From: Halomontanus rarus
Lineage (GTDB): Archaea > Halobacteriota > Halobacteria > Halobacteriales > Natrialbaceae
Strand: one strand, 5' to 3'
Assembly: GCF_029338335.1 (NCBI RefSeq)
Contig: NZ_CP119796.1
Length of the DNA stretch: 64,000 nucleotides
The notes under the pieces are model-generated. The model saw only the letters and a list, made by a program, of their open reading frames with translations. It had not been told where the DNA came from and searched no databases. This document shows, in pieces, positions 24,521 to 33,541 of this stretch (position 1 is its first letter; every line of letters begins with the position of its first letter). A program made the translations under genes and the position numbers.

Positions 24521-25984
24521 CTACTCCTTGCCGAACATCTCGCGCATCATCGGATGCATCTCCATCATCTGCTCTTCGGCGATCTCCTCGTACAGTTTGT
24601 ACGTGATGGAGACGGCGAGCAGCAGACCGGTCCCGGAGACGGCCCCGATGGTACCGAGCATGTTCGCCATGACGGCGAGCAAGCCGACGAGTGCACCGCC
24701 GATGACGGTCACTTGCGGGATGTACCGCTCCATGACTTTCTCGACGACGCCGACGTTTTGTCGGAAGCCGGGGATCTGCATCCCGGAGTTCTGGATCTGC
24801 TGGGCCGTCGATTCCGGACCCATGTTCGTCGTTTCGACCCAGAACACAGCGAAGACCGCACCGCCGACGACCATGAACGTCAGGTCGACTGCGATGCGAA
24901 TCATGATCATCCACGGCTCTTGCGTGAGACCGGTCCACCACATCCAGTCCTCTGGCGAGTAGATCGGGGCCAGATAGTAGAAGAACCCGCTAACGGGTTG
25001 TCCCTCTGCGGAGTAAACGCCGAGCACGCTCGGCATCAACCCAGGCCACTGGCTGTTGATGATCTGTCCCAGGAACTGGATGTTCGCCTGTAACGCGCGA
25101 ACGAGGATCATCGGCAGGACGCTCGCGTAGATGAGCTTCACCGGGAAGCGACCGCGAGCACCCTTCACACGAGCGTGGCTCAACGGGATCTCGACGCGAA
25201 CCGACTCCGCGTAGACGACGACCGCGAAGATCAGAACCGTCGTGAACAGCGCGAGGAGCTGTCCTTCGCTGATGATCAACTGATAGAGCCCGTCACCGCC
25301 GACGAGTGAACCGATATTGGTCTCCTGGGTGATGATCTGGTACCAGCTGAAGAAGAATCCGTCTTCGTTCAGCGCCAAGAACCCGGCGACGAGACTCTGA
25401 CTCACGCCGGCGATGATGAACAGACCGATCCCGCTGCCGACGCCCCACTTGCTGACGACCTCGTCCATGTAGAGGATGAGGATCCCGCCGACGAAGATCT
25501 GGGCGAACATCAGCATCTGGATTTCGGTCTGGCCGAGCTGGATGCCGCCGATCGTCAGCATCGACTGGGCCGGCAGGAAGCCGCCAGCGAACACCATCGG
25601 CAGCGCGGTCAGCGCCGTCATCACGACGACGAGCAGTTTCTGCAGTCCCTGATAGAGAACCTGATCGCGCGGATCGTCCGTATCGAGGCCGAGCAGGTTC
25701 GCCCCACCGAGTAACTGCAGGACGATGCTCGCCGTGACGATCGGACCGATACCGACCTGCAGGATCGAACCATGTGCGCCAGCCAGAATCGCACGGAACT
25801 GGCTGAAGAGATCGCTCCCACCCTGTGGCTGCATACCGAGCAGGCTGATGTTCGTCAGGAAGAAGTACAACATGAGGATGCCTGCCGTCCACGCTAGCTT
25901 ACGCTTGAAGGGGACGTGTCCCTCCGGACGGCGAACTGCGGGCATCCGCGTCAGCACCGGTTCGGCGGCTTCCTTCCATCCCAT
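24521..25984 (-). CDS. secY: Protein translocase subunit SecY
   Basis: A 487-aa core of the Sec translocon, forming the membrane channel for exported proteins. About ten hydrophobic segments are visible, starting with RKLAWTAGILMLYFFLTNISL, and the plug-region stretch MLTIGGIQLGQTEIQ is present. It ends EMFGKE. It lies just 3 nt after the uL15 gene, at the end of the spc ribosomal operon as in other archaea. Confidence 0.97.
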   Translation of the reverse strand: MGWKEAAEPVLTRMPAVRRPEGHVPFKRKLAWTAGILMLYFFLTNISLLGMQPQGGSDLFSQFRAILAGAHGSILQVGIGPIVTASIVLQLLGGANLLGLDTDDPRDQVLYQGLQKLLVVVMTALTALPMVFAGGFLPAQSMLTIGGIQLGQTEIQMLMFAQIFVGGILILYMDEVVSKWGVGSGIGLFIIAGVSQSLVAGFLALNEDGFFFSWYQIITQETNIGSLVGGDGLYQLIISEGQLLALFTTVLIFAVVVYAESVRVEIPLSHARVKGARGRFPVKLIYASVLPMILVRALQANIQFLGQIINSQWPGLMPSVLGVYSAEGQPVSGFFYYLAPIYSPEDWMWWTGLTQEPWMIMIRIAVDLTFMVVGGAVFAVFWVETTNMGPESTAQQIQNSGMQIPGFRQNVGVVEKVMERYIPQVTVIGGALVGLLAVMANMLGTIGAVSGTGLLLAVSITYKLYEEIAEEQMMEMHPMMREMFGKE

Positions 25985-25987
25985 CGT

Positions 25988-26473
25988 TTATTCCTCGTCC
26001 TGTGCTGATTCGTCGTCGGCGTCGGCCTCCTCCGCTCGCTCGGAGCGGACGGCCTCGCCGCCGGCTTCCTCGAGTTTCTCGCGAGCCGCCTCTGAGAAGG
26101 CGTCCGCGGTGACCTCGAGCGTGTTTCGGACCTGACCGCCGCCGAGCACCTTGACGACGTCGGCCTCGTGGCCGTCCTCGACGATATCGCGAGCGTCGAG
26201 ACGGTAGCCGTCGTCGGTTTCCTCGGCGAGGTCTTCGGCGACGTAGAGGATCGCATCCTCGTCGAGCTTCTGGACGTCGATCTCCAGTACCTCGTCGCGA
26301 ATGTCCTGCGGTCGCTTGAAGCCGTGTTTGCCTTTCGGTTCGTAGTTGTGGAACTCGTGTTTGCTGCGCCCTGCACGGCCGCGTCCTCCGCGGTGGCCCG
26401 CACCACGGCGGTTCTTGTGGGTTCCGCCGCTGTGGGTTCGCGAGCCGCGCTGGCGTCGTTTCTTGCTGGTCAT
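25988..26473 (-). CDS. rpl15: 50S ribosomal protein uL15
   Basis: A 161-aa large-subunit protein with the basic Gly/Arg-rich start MTSKKRRQRGSRTHSGGTHK and GAGHRGGRGRAGR, which threads into the rRNA. The C-terminus is an acidic halophilic extension (SERAEEADADDESAQDEE). It lies 2 nt from uL30 and is followed by secY. Confidence 0.97.
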   Translation of the reverse strand: MTSKKRRQRGSRTHSGGTHKNRRGAGHRGGRGRAGRSKHEFHNYEPKGKHGFKRPQDIRDEVLEIDVQKLDEDAILYVAEDLAEETDDGYRLDARDIVEDGHEADVVKVLGGGQVRNTLEVTADAFSEAAREKLEEAGGEAVRSERAEEADADDESAQDEE

Positions 26474-26475
26474 GG

Positions 26476-26943
26476 TTATCGCATCGATTCTAACAGGGCG
26501 TTAATCTCTTCGGTTGTATGCTTTCCGAGTTGGCCGCCCTCGATAGTGGGATGTTTGACACCGTCGTGACCGCCGCGTGGCGGGTGCAGCCGCAGTGTCG
26601 GCGATAGCCCCTGCTCGCGCAGGGTCGTCTCCTCGGCCAGCAGCGCCTCGGCCAGTGCCGCGGCGTCGTCGTAGTCGGTGTGCTCGGCGATCCACTCCTC
26701 GTCGACGTCCGACTGACGTCCTTCGAGGGGTTCGCCGCGCTTGAGCAGGAGCGTCTCGAGGACGTCCTCGCTCGGCTCACCGAAGGCGACGTAGTCGTTG
26801 ACCTTCGTGATCATCCCACGGTAGGCGTCGTTCTCGGGAACGAGCGTACAGTGGTTGACGCTGTGGACGTTGAGCATCGACAGCGTGTCCTTGACACCCT
26901 GTTGCTGGTTGACTTCGCCGCGAAGCTGAACGATCGCTCTCAT
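26476..26943 (-). CDS. rpl30: 50S ribosomal protein uL30
   Basis: A 155-aa archaeal-length uL30. The N-terminus MRAIVQLRGEVNQQQGVKDTL holds the L30 core fold, and a C-terminal extension typical of archaea and eukaryotes (LHPPRGGHDGVKHP) follows. Its start overlaps the uS5 stop by 4 nt. Confidence 0.97.
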   Translation of the reverse strand: MRAIVQLRGEVNQQQGVKDTLSMLNVHSVNHCTLVPENDAYRGMITKVNDYVAFGEPSEDVLETLLLKRGEPLEGRQSDVDEEWIAEHTDYDDAAALAEALLAEETTLREQGLSPTLRLHPPRGGHDGVKHPTIEGGQLGKHTTEEINALLESMR

Positions 26944-27578
26944 CGTTCGACCACCTCACGCTGCTGTGGCGCTCGCGCTTGCGAGGCGTTTTGCAGTGCG
27001 TTGAACGTCGCTTTCGCGAGGTTCACCGTGGTCCGAGTGTTGCCGTGGCTCTTCGTCCAGACGTTCTCGAGACCGGCGAGCTCGAGGACCGCGCGGACCG
27101 TGTCGCTGGCCGCGAGGCCGAGCCCTTCCGGTGCGGGGATCAGTTCGACGGTGACCGATCCCGCCTTGCCCTCCGTTCGGTGGGTCAGCGAGTGGGGTCG
27201 GTCCGATCGATCCTCCCACGACCCGGAGCCGCGGGGCACCTTGATCATGTTCAGCTTGGCGATACCGATAGCCTTCTGGATGGCGGAACCGACCTGATCG
27301 TCTCGTCCCTCGGCGTAGCCGACGAATCCGTCGCGGTTGCCGACGGCACAGACACAGCGGAACTTCACCCGGCGTCCGGAGTCGGTCATCCGCTGGACCA
27401 TGTTGATGTCCAGTACCTCGTCGTCCAGTCCGGGGAGGAGCTGGTCGACGATCTCGGGTTCCTTCAGCGGGAGCCCCGAGTTGAGGGCGGCTTCCATCGT
27501 GTCGATCTCGCCCTCCTGGACTTGCTTTCCGAGACGGGTGACCGGTTCCCACCCATCGTTGTAGTTGTTACCGCTCAT
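26940..27578 (-). CDS. rps5: 30S ribosomal protein uS5
   Basis: A 212-aa small-subunit protein that acts in decoding fidelity. The double-stranded RNA-binding motif appears as RRVKFRCVCAVGNRDGFVGY, and the C-terminal domain as PAPEGLGLAASD. It overlaps both neighbours by 4 nt, so translation is coupled. Confidence 0.97.
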   Translation of the reverse strand: MSGNNYNDGWEPVTRLGKQVQEGEIDTMEAALNSGLPLKEPEIVDQLLPGLDDEVLDINMVQRMTDSGRRVKFRCVCAVGNRDGFVGYAEGRDDQVGSAIQKAIGIAKLNMIKVPRGSGSWEDRSDRPHSLTHRTEGKAGSVTVELIPAPEGLGLAASDTVRAVLELAGLENVWTKSHGNTRTTVNLAKATFNALQNASQARAPQQREVVER

Positions 27579-28123
27579 TCTAAGATCGCCTCTCGTACTT
27601 CGTCGAAGTGTTCAGGGAGCTCGGTGGCGTCGAAGTCACCGCTGTACAGCGGCTCGTCGAGCTGTTCGGCGTACTTGGCGATGTGCTCGCCGCGGGTACG
27701 CGACCAGTCGGCCAGCACACTGTCGTTGTGCGGGATTTCGAGGCCTGCGTCGATCGCTCCTTCCTGTACCGCGAACACCTTGTTGCCCGGGGTCGCCGTG
27801 TTGAGACCGATGTCCAACACCGCTTCCTCGAGGCCCGCATCGAGCGCTCGTTTCCCGGCCAGCAGGCCGGTGAGGTACGCTGCGGGGAGGTTACTCGTGG
27901 GAGCTTCCCAGCCGTACTCTTCGAGATCGCTCGAGTGTGCGCTCGCGTGCGTTTCGTCGCCTTGGGTTCCGGGGGAGACCAGCTGCGCCGTAGTGTGTGC
28001 GTTGCTCTTTCGAGCGACGAGGCGCGGTTTGCCCGATTTCAGCAGGCGCAACCTCTGGTGGTAATCTGTCCGGACCTCACGGCGACGACGCATCGGCACC
28101 TTGTATCGTGGTCCTGTTGCCAT
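27575..28123 (-). CDS. rpl18: 50S ribosomal protein uL18
   Basis: A 182-aa 5S rRNA-binding protein. It starts MATGPRYKVPMRRRREVRTD and has the family segment YLTGLLAGKRAL. It overlaps uS5 by 4 nt and abuts eL19. Confidence 0.97.
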   Translation of the reverse strand: MATGPRYKVPMRRRREVRTDYHQRLRLLKSGKPRLVARKSNAHTTAQLVSPGTQGDETHASAHSSDLEEYGWEAPTSNLPAAYLTGLLAGKRALDAGLEEAVLDIGLNTATPGNKVFAVQEGAIDAGLEIPHNDSVLADWSRTRGEHIAKYAEQLDEPLYSGDFDATELPEHFDEVREAILE

Positions 28124-28572
28124 TATGCGTCACCGTATTCGCTTTCGATGTAGTTCAACAGATACCGGACGCTACGGAACTCACCGCCGCCCGCCTTGCG
28201 GTAGAGACGACGGTACTGCGTGGGCGTCAGCTCGCCCTTGTCGCGGAGTTCGCGGAGCTTCCGGCGCTGTGCGCGGATCTTGTTCTGCCACTCTTCTTTC
28301 TCGTTCTGGCGGGCGCCTTTCGTGCCCTTTCGCTTGCCCGGACCATTCTGGTGGCCGTAGGCGCGCTTGGCGTTGCGCTCGCGGGCGCGACCGCGGGAGT
28401 TCCCGCGGGCGTCTTTGGCCCGAATCGTCCCCTGATCGACGAGATCGCGGATCTCGTCGCGGGTGATGGCCTCGGAGATGTCGCCCTGTGCGTCGGGGTC
28501 GAACCAAACGCGGTTCTTCCCGACGTCGAGCACGTCGGCGGCCAGTCGCTTCTGTGCGCGAAGGTCAGTCAT
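28123..28572 (-). CDS. rpl19e: 50S ribosomal protein eL19
   Basis: A 149-aa archaeal/eukaryotic protein with no bacterial counterpart. It begins MTDLRAQKRLAADVLDVGKN and has the basic stretch GRARERNAKRAYGHQNGPGK. Single-base overlaps with uL18 and eL32 link it tightly to the operon. Confidence 0.97.
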   Translation of the reverse strand: MTDLRAQKRLAADVLDVGKNRVWFDPDAQGDISEAITRDEIRDLVDQGTIRAKDARGNSRGRARERNAKRAYGHQNGPGKRKGTKGARQNEKEEWQNKIRAQRRKLRELRDKGELTPTQYRRLYRKAGGGEFRSVRYLLNYIESEYGDA

Positions 28573-29294
28573 CAGTTGTCCACCTCGACTTCGACTTCGA
28601 CTTCGACGTACGTCGGATTCAGGACGCGAACGCCCGCGTCCTCGGCTTCCTCTTCGATGCGCTCGCGCTTGCGAGCACCGACCGAGGAACCGATGCGAAC
28701 CGCCTGCGTGTCGCCGTCGACACCCTCGAGGTCGTCCACGTTCTCGACGCGGACCTCCTCGAAGCCGCTGGGGTGTTTGCCCCGAATCGCGGTCGGCGTC
28801 CGGTAACCGGACTCGACTTTCGGGCCCTTACCCTTGTAGCCGCGCCGTTGCTTCGAGAGTCCCCCGCGCGGCCGACGCCACGACTCGGGGGTGCGCTTTT
28901 TCATGTGGTAATCCTGACGGTTGAACTGCGGTTTGCCCTCGCTCGCGCGCTGGTCGAGCAGGCGCTGTTCCTCGTCGGAGAGGGTCGGCGTCTTCTCGGT
29001 CAGGCCACGAGCTTGCAGTTCGGTTTCGACGTCTTCGGCCGACTCTTCGTCTTCGTCGGCGTCCTCGTCTTCGATCTCCGCCTCGGTCTCGTCCTCGTCG
29101 GCGACCTCGAGGTCGCCGACGTCGGCTTTGATGCGGGCAGCGAGCGCGTTTCCGACGCCCTCGGCCTCGGCGAGTTCGTTCTGGGAGGCCTCCTTGACGT
29201 CCTCGATGGACTCGAAGCCGGCCTCGCGGAGTGCGTCCGCTTTGCTCTCACCGACGCCGCTGATGTCTTCGAGTGTCTCTGGTTCGTCTGCCAT
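28572..29294 (-). CDS. rpl32e: 50S ribosomal protein eL32 with N-terminal HhH extension
   Basis: A 240-aa protein, far longer than the ~130-aa eL32 core. The core is the C-terminal part (KPQFNRQDYHMKKRTPESWR to the end). The first ~60 residues are a helix-hairpin-helix pair (LEDISGVGESKADALREAGF and EAEGVGNALAARI) joined by a strongly acidic linker (EAEIEDEDADEDEE). Such extended forms are known from haloarchaea; the added domain may bind rRNA or DNA. Confidence 0.95.
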   Translation of the reverse strand: MADEPETLEDISGVGESKADALREAGFESIEDVKEASQNELAEAEGVGNALAARIKADVGDLEVADEDETEAEIEDEDADEDEESAEDVETELQARGLTEKTPTLSDEEQRLLDQRASEGKPQFNRQDYHMKKRTPESWRRPRGGLSKQRRGYKGKGPKVESGYRTPTAIRGKHPSGFEEVRVENVDDLEGVDGDTQAVRIGSSVGARKRERIEEEAEDAGVRVLNPTYVEVEVEVEVDN

Positions 29295-29297
29295 CTA

Positions 29298-29837
29298 TCA
29301 GGCACCTCCTGTCTCGGTCTGGGGCTTGGCGGTGATGTAGACCCCGTCCTGGAAGACGCGGGTGTCCTTGCCTTTCACCTTCGTCAGCTGTTCGATGTCC
29401 GCGGCGGTCTGACCGACGTGCTCCTTGTTCGGGCCGGAGAGGGTGACCTCTTCGCCGTCGACGCTGACGTCGGTGTCGCCGTGGATGGTCGTTCGTCGCG
29501 GTGCCTTTTCGCCGAGGAAGTTCTCGATGACGACGTCGTCGCCGTCCACGCGGACCTGCATCGGGAAGTGAGAGTAAAAGACTTCCATCTGATACTCCCA
29601 TCCGTCGGCCACGCCGTGGAAGGCGTTTCGAATGTGGCTCTCGAAGGTGCCGACGGTCGAGTTCGTCTTCGCGTTCTCGACGTCGCTTTCGATGACCACG
29701 TGGTCGTCTTCGACCTCGACGGACACGTTGGGGTACCAGAGGCGGCGGGTGACGCTGCCTTCCGGACCGTCAACGGTCAGATCGAGGTGGTCGACCTCGG
29801 CGGTTACGTTCTCGGGGATTTCGAGTTCGACTCGCAT
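29298..29837 (-). CDS. rpl6: 50S ribosomal protein uL6
   Basis: A 179-aa protein near the GTPase centre with two similar L6 domains. It begins MRVELEIPENVTAEVDHLDL and contains GPNKEHVGQTAADIEQ, the C-terminal signature. It sits 3 nt upstream of eL32. Confidence 0.97.
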   Translation of the reverse strand: MRVELEIPENVTAEVDHLDLTVDGPEGSVTRRLWYPNVSVEVEDDHVVIESDVENAKTNSTVGTFESHIRNAFHGVADGWEYQMEVFYSHFPMQVRVDGDDVVIENFLGEKAPRRTTIHGDTDVSVDGEEVTLSGPNKEHVGQTAADIEQLTKVKGKDTRVFQDGVYITAKPQTETGGA

Positions 29838-29849
29838 TGATACTGATAC

Positions 29850-30242
29850 CTAGTAGACGTATGCGATCACCTGGCCCCCAATCCCCTTCTCTCGGGCCTC
29901 GTAGTGGCTCATGATGCCACTGCTCGTCGTGACGACGAGCGCGCCGAAGTCTCGAGCGGGGAGGAATCGCTTCTCCCACTTCTCGAACTCGTCGGCTTTG
30001 GCCGAGTAACGGGGCTTGACAGGGCCGCACTCGTTGATCGCTCCTTTCAGTTCGACCTCGAACTGGCCGGCTTTCCCGTCATCGATGAACTCGAATCCGG
30101 AGATGTACCCGCGGTCGTAGAAGACCTCGAGCACGCTGCCGACCTCGTTGGAGGCGGGTTGTACGTCGTGTGTGAGATGCCCCACACTCTCGGCGTTGTC
30201 GATGCCGGAGAGTGCGTTGCTGAGAGGGTCGTTCCCGGTCAT
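29850..30242 (-). CDS. rps8: 30S ribosomal protein uS8
   Basis: A 130-aa 16S rRNA-binding protein. The ATG at 30242 (MTGNDPLSNALSGIDNAESVG) gives the proper family start; the open frame extends 60 codons further but that part is the shadow of uS14. It ends GGQVIAYVY, the usual terminus. Confidence 0.96.
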   Translation of the reverse strand: MTGNDPLSNALSGIDNAESVGHLTHDVQPASNEVGSVLEVFYDRGYISGFEFIDDGKAGQFEVELKGAINECGPVKPRYSAKADEFEKWEKRFLPARDFGALVVTTSSGIMSHYEAREKGIGGQVIAYVY

Positions 30243-30243
30243 A

Positions 30244-30426
30244 TTATCGGTACTTCTTGAATCCCATGTCGCGGGCGATCTCGCGGAAGCACTGGCGGCA
30301 CAGGTTGATGTCGTACTTGCCGACAAGCCCCTGTTTGCGGCCACAGCGCTGGCAGGCCTCGATCTGGCCGGTGCGCTTTGCGGCGTGCTCGCCCGTCTGG
30401 TCGTTTTCTCGTTCGCTTTCACTCAT
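30244..30426 (-). CDS. rps14: 30S ribosomal protein uS14, zinc-binding type
   Basis: A 60-aa protein with the four zinc-ligand Cys residues in CQRC and CRQC and the end DMGFKKYR. It overlaps the uL5 stop by 8 nt. Confidence 0.96.
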   Translation of the reverse strand: MSESERENDQTGEHAAKRTGQIEACQRCGRKQGLVGKYDINLCRQCFREIARDMGFKKYR

Positions 30427-30964
30427 CGTTAGAACCCTCCACGTCGACGTCGAACGACGCCTCGAGGTACACGATTGCGTCCTCGGGGGTCAGTCGGTGG
30501 TTCGAGGGGATCGACTGGCTGGCCTTGTCGCGCTTTGCGACGCGGTAGCCCGGACGGACGAGGTTGACGGTGACGTCCAGTCCGTAGATCCCGATACTTG
30601 GGTCGTACTCCTGGCTCGGGAAGTCCGTGTGCTCCTCGACGCCGAAGCTGAAGTTCCCCGTGTCGTCGAACTGCGTCGCTGACAGATCGGCCAGTGACAG
30701 TGCCGTCTCGAGGAAGTCGTGAGCGTCGTCGCCACGAAGGGTGACCTTCGTGCCGATCGGTTCACCCTGACGAATGCCGAACTCGGGTTCGGTTCGTTTG
30801 GCCAGGGTACGGACGCTCTGCTGTCCGGTGACCTCTTCGATGATGTCCTCGGCGCGACCGAGGTCGCGGCCACCGCGGCCGACGCCCATGTGGACGACGA
30901 CCTTTTCGATGCGCGGTTCGCGCATCTCGTGGAGTCCGGTTTCGGTGTCGGTGGCTTCGCTCAT
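30419..30964 (-). CDS. rpl5: 50S ribosomal protein uL5
   Basis: A 181-aa 5S rRNA and P-site tRNA contact protein. The family block KVVVHMGVGRGGRDLGRAEDI is near the start and QEYDPSIGIYGLDVTV follows. It overlaps eS4 by 4 nt. Confidence 0.97.
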   Translation of the reverse strand: MSEATDTETGLHEMREPRIEKVVVHMGVGRGGRDLGRAEDIIEEVTGQQSVRTLAKRTEPEFGIRQGEPIGTKVTLRGDDAHDFLETALSLADLSATQFDDTGNFSFGVEEHTDFPSQEYDPSIGIYGLDVTVNLVRPGYRVAKRDKASQSIPSNHRLTPEDAIVYLEASFDVDVEGSNDE

Positions 30965-31671
30965 TCATCATCACCCGTGAAGTTCTCGTCGATGACGACG
31001 ACGTACTCTTCGACGGTTTTGAATCCGTCTTCGCCCTCGCCCTCGTCGGCGCTGACGGTGACGTTGTTCGAGCCGCTGCCGGAGGTCACGTCGATCTCGT
31101 CGACCGTGCCGATCTTGCCGGCGTGATTACCGCGGATGGCGGTCACGAGTGCACCCTCCTCGTAGGGGAAGTGCGCGACGATCTCCTTGGACTCGTTGTC
31201 GACGACGACCGAGTCGTTCACGCTGTACTCGTCTTCGTCGACGGTGACGTTCGTCCCGTCGTGCAGACTGAGCTGCGTGACGCCGCCGGTGACCTGACGC
31301 TTGCCGTCGACCTTGCCGAGGCGGCTATCCGCCGCGTCGGCGTCGATGGCCGTCAGTGCGAGGCGCCCGCCTTCGTCGGGGAAGACGCGGTAATACTCCT
31401 CGCGACCCGGGAACGCGATGATGTCGAACATCCCGATGGGACGCTGTTCATCGTTGATCGGATCGCCGTTGACGAGGATCGCGTCCTCGCTCAAGGCGTA
31501 GCGCGCTTCCTTCTTCGAGTCGACGTAGCCGAGGACGTCCCGCAGCAGGATGACGAGCGGGACACCGTCCTTCCCGTGCGGGCCGGCGCCGGCTTTGACG
31601 GTGAAGGTGTCGGTCTTGCGCTCGACCGGCCAGGACTTCGGTACTGAGAGTCGTTTCTGGTGGTTACTCAT
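30961..31671 (-). CDS. rps4e: 30S ribosomal protein eS4
   Basis: A 236-aa archaeal/eukaryotic protein. It begins MSNHQKRLSVPKSWPVERKT, carries an S4-type RNA-binding part (GYVDSKKEARYALSEDAILV) and a KOW-like segment (IRGNHAGKIGTVDEI). It overlaps uL24 by 4 nt. Confidence 0.97.
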   Translation of the reverse strand: MSNHQKRLSVPKSWPVERKTDTFTVKAGAGPHGKDGVPLVILLRDVLGYVDSKKEARYALSEDAILVNGDPINDEQRPIGMFDIIAFPGREEYYRVFPDEGGRLALTAIDADAADSRLGKVDGKRQVTGGVTQLSLHDGTNVTVDEDEYSVNDSVVVDNESKEIVAHFPYEEGALVTAIRGNHAGKIGTVDEIDVTSGSGSNNVTVSADEGEGEDGFKTVEEYVVVIDENFTGDDE

Positions 31672-32033
31672 TCGGTATCACCCTGTTCGTCTTCGAGACG
31701 TGCCTCGCGGCGCTCGTCCTCGAGGTCGAGGTCGACGATCCGGACGTTCGAGGCGTCGAGTGGGCGCGGAACGTCCTCGCCGTCGGCCGTCTCGACCGTA
31801 ACCTCCTCGACGTGGATAACCTCGTCCGTGAGGTCCACGTTGAGGACTTCGCCCTCCTCGCCGGCGTAGTCGCCGCGCATGACTTCGACGGTGTCGCCCG
31901 CGTTGACGCGGGCGCGGCGGCGACCGTACTCCTCGCGGAGGTCCTCGGAGAGGGTGGCGTGGAGCTGCTTCTGTCGCTGGTGCAGCGGGGCACGCTCGGT
32001 CTGGTTTCGCTGTTTGCGTGGTTGTTTACTCAT
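31668..32033 (-). CDS. rpl24: 50S ribosomal protein uL24
   Basis: A 121-aa assembly-initiating protein with the KOW motif VNAGDTVEVMRGDYAGEEGE and an acidic halophilic tail. It is encoded 12 nt after uL14. Confidence 0.97.
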   Translation of the reverse strand: MSKQPRKQRNQTERAPLHQRQKQLHATLSEDLREEYGRRRARVNAGDTVEVMRGDYAGEEGEVLNVDLTDEVIHVEEVTVETADGEDVPRPLDASNVRIVDLDLEDERREARLEDEQGDTE

Positions 32034-32045
32034 AGCTATCCTCAG

Positions 32046-32450
32046 TTAGACGATCATCGTCGCCGTGCTGGCGATTGCGCCGAAGCGCTCTGCCACTTCG
32101 CGGGCGATCGGTCCCTTGATCTCGGTCCCGCGGGGTTCTTCGTTCTCGTCGACGATGACCGCCGCGTTGTCCTCGAACTTGAGGCGCGTGCCGTCCGGCC
32201 GGCGGACCGCTTTCCGCTGGCGAACGACGACGGCCTCGAGGACCTGACGACGCATCTCCGGGGTCCCTTTCGTGACCGAAACGGTCACTTTGTCACCGAG
32301 TCCCGCCTTCGGCTGGCGGTTCTTGGTGCCGTGGTAGCCCGAGACGCTGATGACTTTCAACTCGCGGGCGCCGGAGTTGTCGGCACAGGTGACGAGCGAG
32401 CCCTTCTTCAGGCCCTGCGTGACGTCGGCTTTGATCGCCTCCATCGTCAC
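32046..32450 (-). CDS. rpl14: 50S ribosomal protein uL14
   Basis: A 134-aa protein at the subunit interface. GSLVTCADNSGARELKVI is the family hallmark. It overlaps uS17 by 4 nt. Confidence 0.97.
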   Translation of the reverse strand: MTMEAIKADVTQGLKKGSLVTCADNSGARELKVISVSGYHGTKNRQPKAGLGDKVTVSVTKGTPEMRRQVLEAVVVRQRKAVRRPDGTRLKFEDNAAVIVDENEEPRGTEIKGPIAREVAERFGAIASTATMIV

Positions 32451-32905
32451 TCACCCGCCTCCTCTTCGGCTTCGGCTTCGGCTTCGGAGTCGTCCGTGAT
32501 ATCGTCGGTCGACAACTCGACTTCTGGTTCGCTCTGTCGAGTCAGCTCGGCGATATCTTCGGCAGTCGCTTCTTCGGTTACTTCGACGACCACGTGCGAT
32601 TTCGTCTTCGACAGTGGTCGGGTCTCTGCGATCTTGACCGTGTCACCGACCGAGAGGGGCTCGAGCACGCCCGGCACGTGTGCCGGGATGCGCGAACGAC
32701 GTTTCATTTGACGGTCGTATTTCGGAACCGTCACGTCGTACTCTCGCTCGACGACTACGGTCTTGTCCATGTCCGTCGATACGACGATCCCTTCGAGGAT
32801 CTGACCTCGAACGGGGAGCTCGCCGTAGAACGGACACTTCTCGTAGTCGTATTCCTCCGGGTTTTCCGGTTCCGGAGGGGTTGTTACGTCCAGTCCTATT
32901 GCCAT
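32447..32905 (-). CDS. rps17: 30S ribosomal protein uS17
   Basis: A 152-aa OB-fold protein, about 40 residues longer than the core because of a C-terminal acidic tail (DDITDDSEAEAEAEEEAGE). The core shows GIVVSTDMDKTVVVEREY and HVPGVLEPLSVGDTV. It overlaps the Rnp1 gene by 10 nt. Confidence 0.96.
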   Translation of the reverse strand: MAIGLDVTTPPEPENPEEYDYEKCPFYGELPVRGQILEGIVVSTDMDKTVVVEREYDVTVPKYDRQMKRRSRIPAHVPGVLEPLSVGDTVKIAETRPLSKTKSHVVVEVTEEATAEDIAELTRQSEPEVELSTDDITDDSEAEAEAEEEAGE

Positions 32906-33315
32906 GGTGAATCACCGGTTGTTTCGGTGCGTCGGGCGGGTCGTGAGAGCAATCGTGCGCCATCGACCGTAACGTAGGCCGTGCCCTCGCCAGCGCGGTC
33001 CGGTGTCGTGGGAAAAGAATCGTTCTCCTCCCTATCGACACCGGGTTCAGTGTCGGCCAGTTTGGACGCGGTCCCCGACTCCTTCTCGAAGTCGGCGGCG
33101 TCATCTGTGAGCGCAAACTCGAATTTCGAGCCCGATTTCGGCACCTGTACCACCCGAGACTCGCCGTTCTCACGGAGTTCTATTCGAAGGGTGTTCATCG
33201 TCTCGATGACGACTCGCCCCTCGAGACCCTCCCGCGTCGAGTCGTCGCTCTCGACGACTCGGACGGGAAGTCCGTTGAGTTCGTGTCGCGGCAGTGTCTC
33301 GGGTGTCAGTGACAT
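32896..33315 (-). CDS. rnp1: Ribonuclease P protein component 1 (Rpp29/Pop4)
   Basis: A protein subunit of archaeal RNase P, which trims the 5' leader from pre-tRNA. The ATG at 33315 (MSLTPETLPRHELNGLPVRV) is chosen since the 38 codons before it overlap uL29. The Sm-like fold shows GLEGRVVIETMNTLRIEL and VPKSGSKFEFAL. A Ser/Asp/Glu-rich insert (ASKLADTEPGVDREE) splits the last strand from the core. Its place between uL29 and uS17 is conserved in archaea. Confidence 0.92.
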   Translation of the reverse strand: MSLTPETLPRHELNGLPVRVVESDDSTREGLEGRVVIETMNTLRIELRENGESRVVQVPKSGSKFEFALTDDAADFEKESGTASKLADTEPGVDREENDSFPTTPDRAGEGTAYVTVDGARLLSRPARRTETTGDSPWQ

Positions 33316-33325
33316 GTTGTATTCG

Positions 33326-33541
33326 CTATTCGCTCTCTTCGAGGTCGCCTTCCTCGCGCTGGATCGTCTTGATCCGCGCGACGGTCCGCTTGAGTTCCCC
33401 GATTTCGCCAGGGTTCTCCGGCGCACCACCCGCTGCGAGGACGGCCTTGGAGTTCAGCAACTCCGTCTCGAGTTCCTCGAGTTCCGCCTCCCGCTCTGCG
33501 GGAGTCATGTCGCGGATTTCCGCGGTGTGGAGGATCGCCAT
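33326..33541 (-). CDS. rpl29: 50S ribosomal protein uL29
   Basis: A 71-aa two-helix protein at the exit tunnel. It begins MAILHTAEIRDMTPAEREAE and has the motif GELKRTVARIKTIQREE. It shares one base with the uS3 stop. Confidence 0.97.
   Translation of the reverse strand: MAILHTAEIRDMTPAEREAELEELETELLNSKAVLAAGGAPENPGEIGELKRTVARIKTIQREEGDLEESE

Noticed and set aside
28488..29840. A 450-residue plus-strand frame over eL32 and uL6
   Set aside because: It lies opposite two ribosomal genes with firm identity.
29850..30422. A longer start for uS8
   Set aside because: The first 60 residues are Ala/Ser/Arg-rich shadow of uS14; family start is at 30242.
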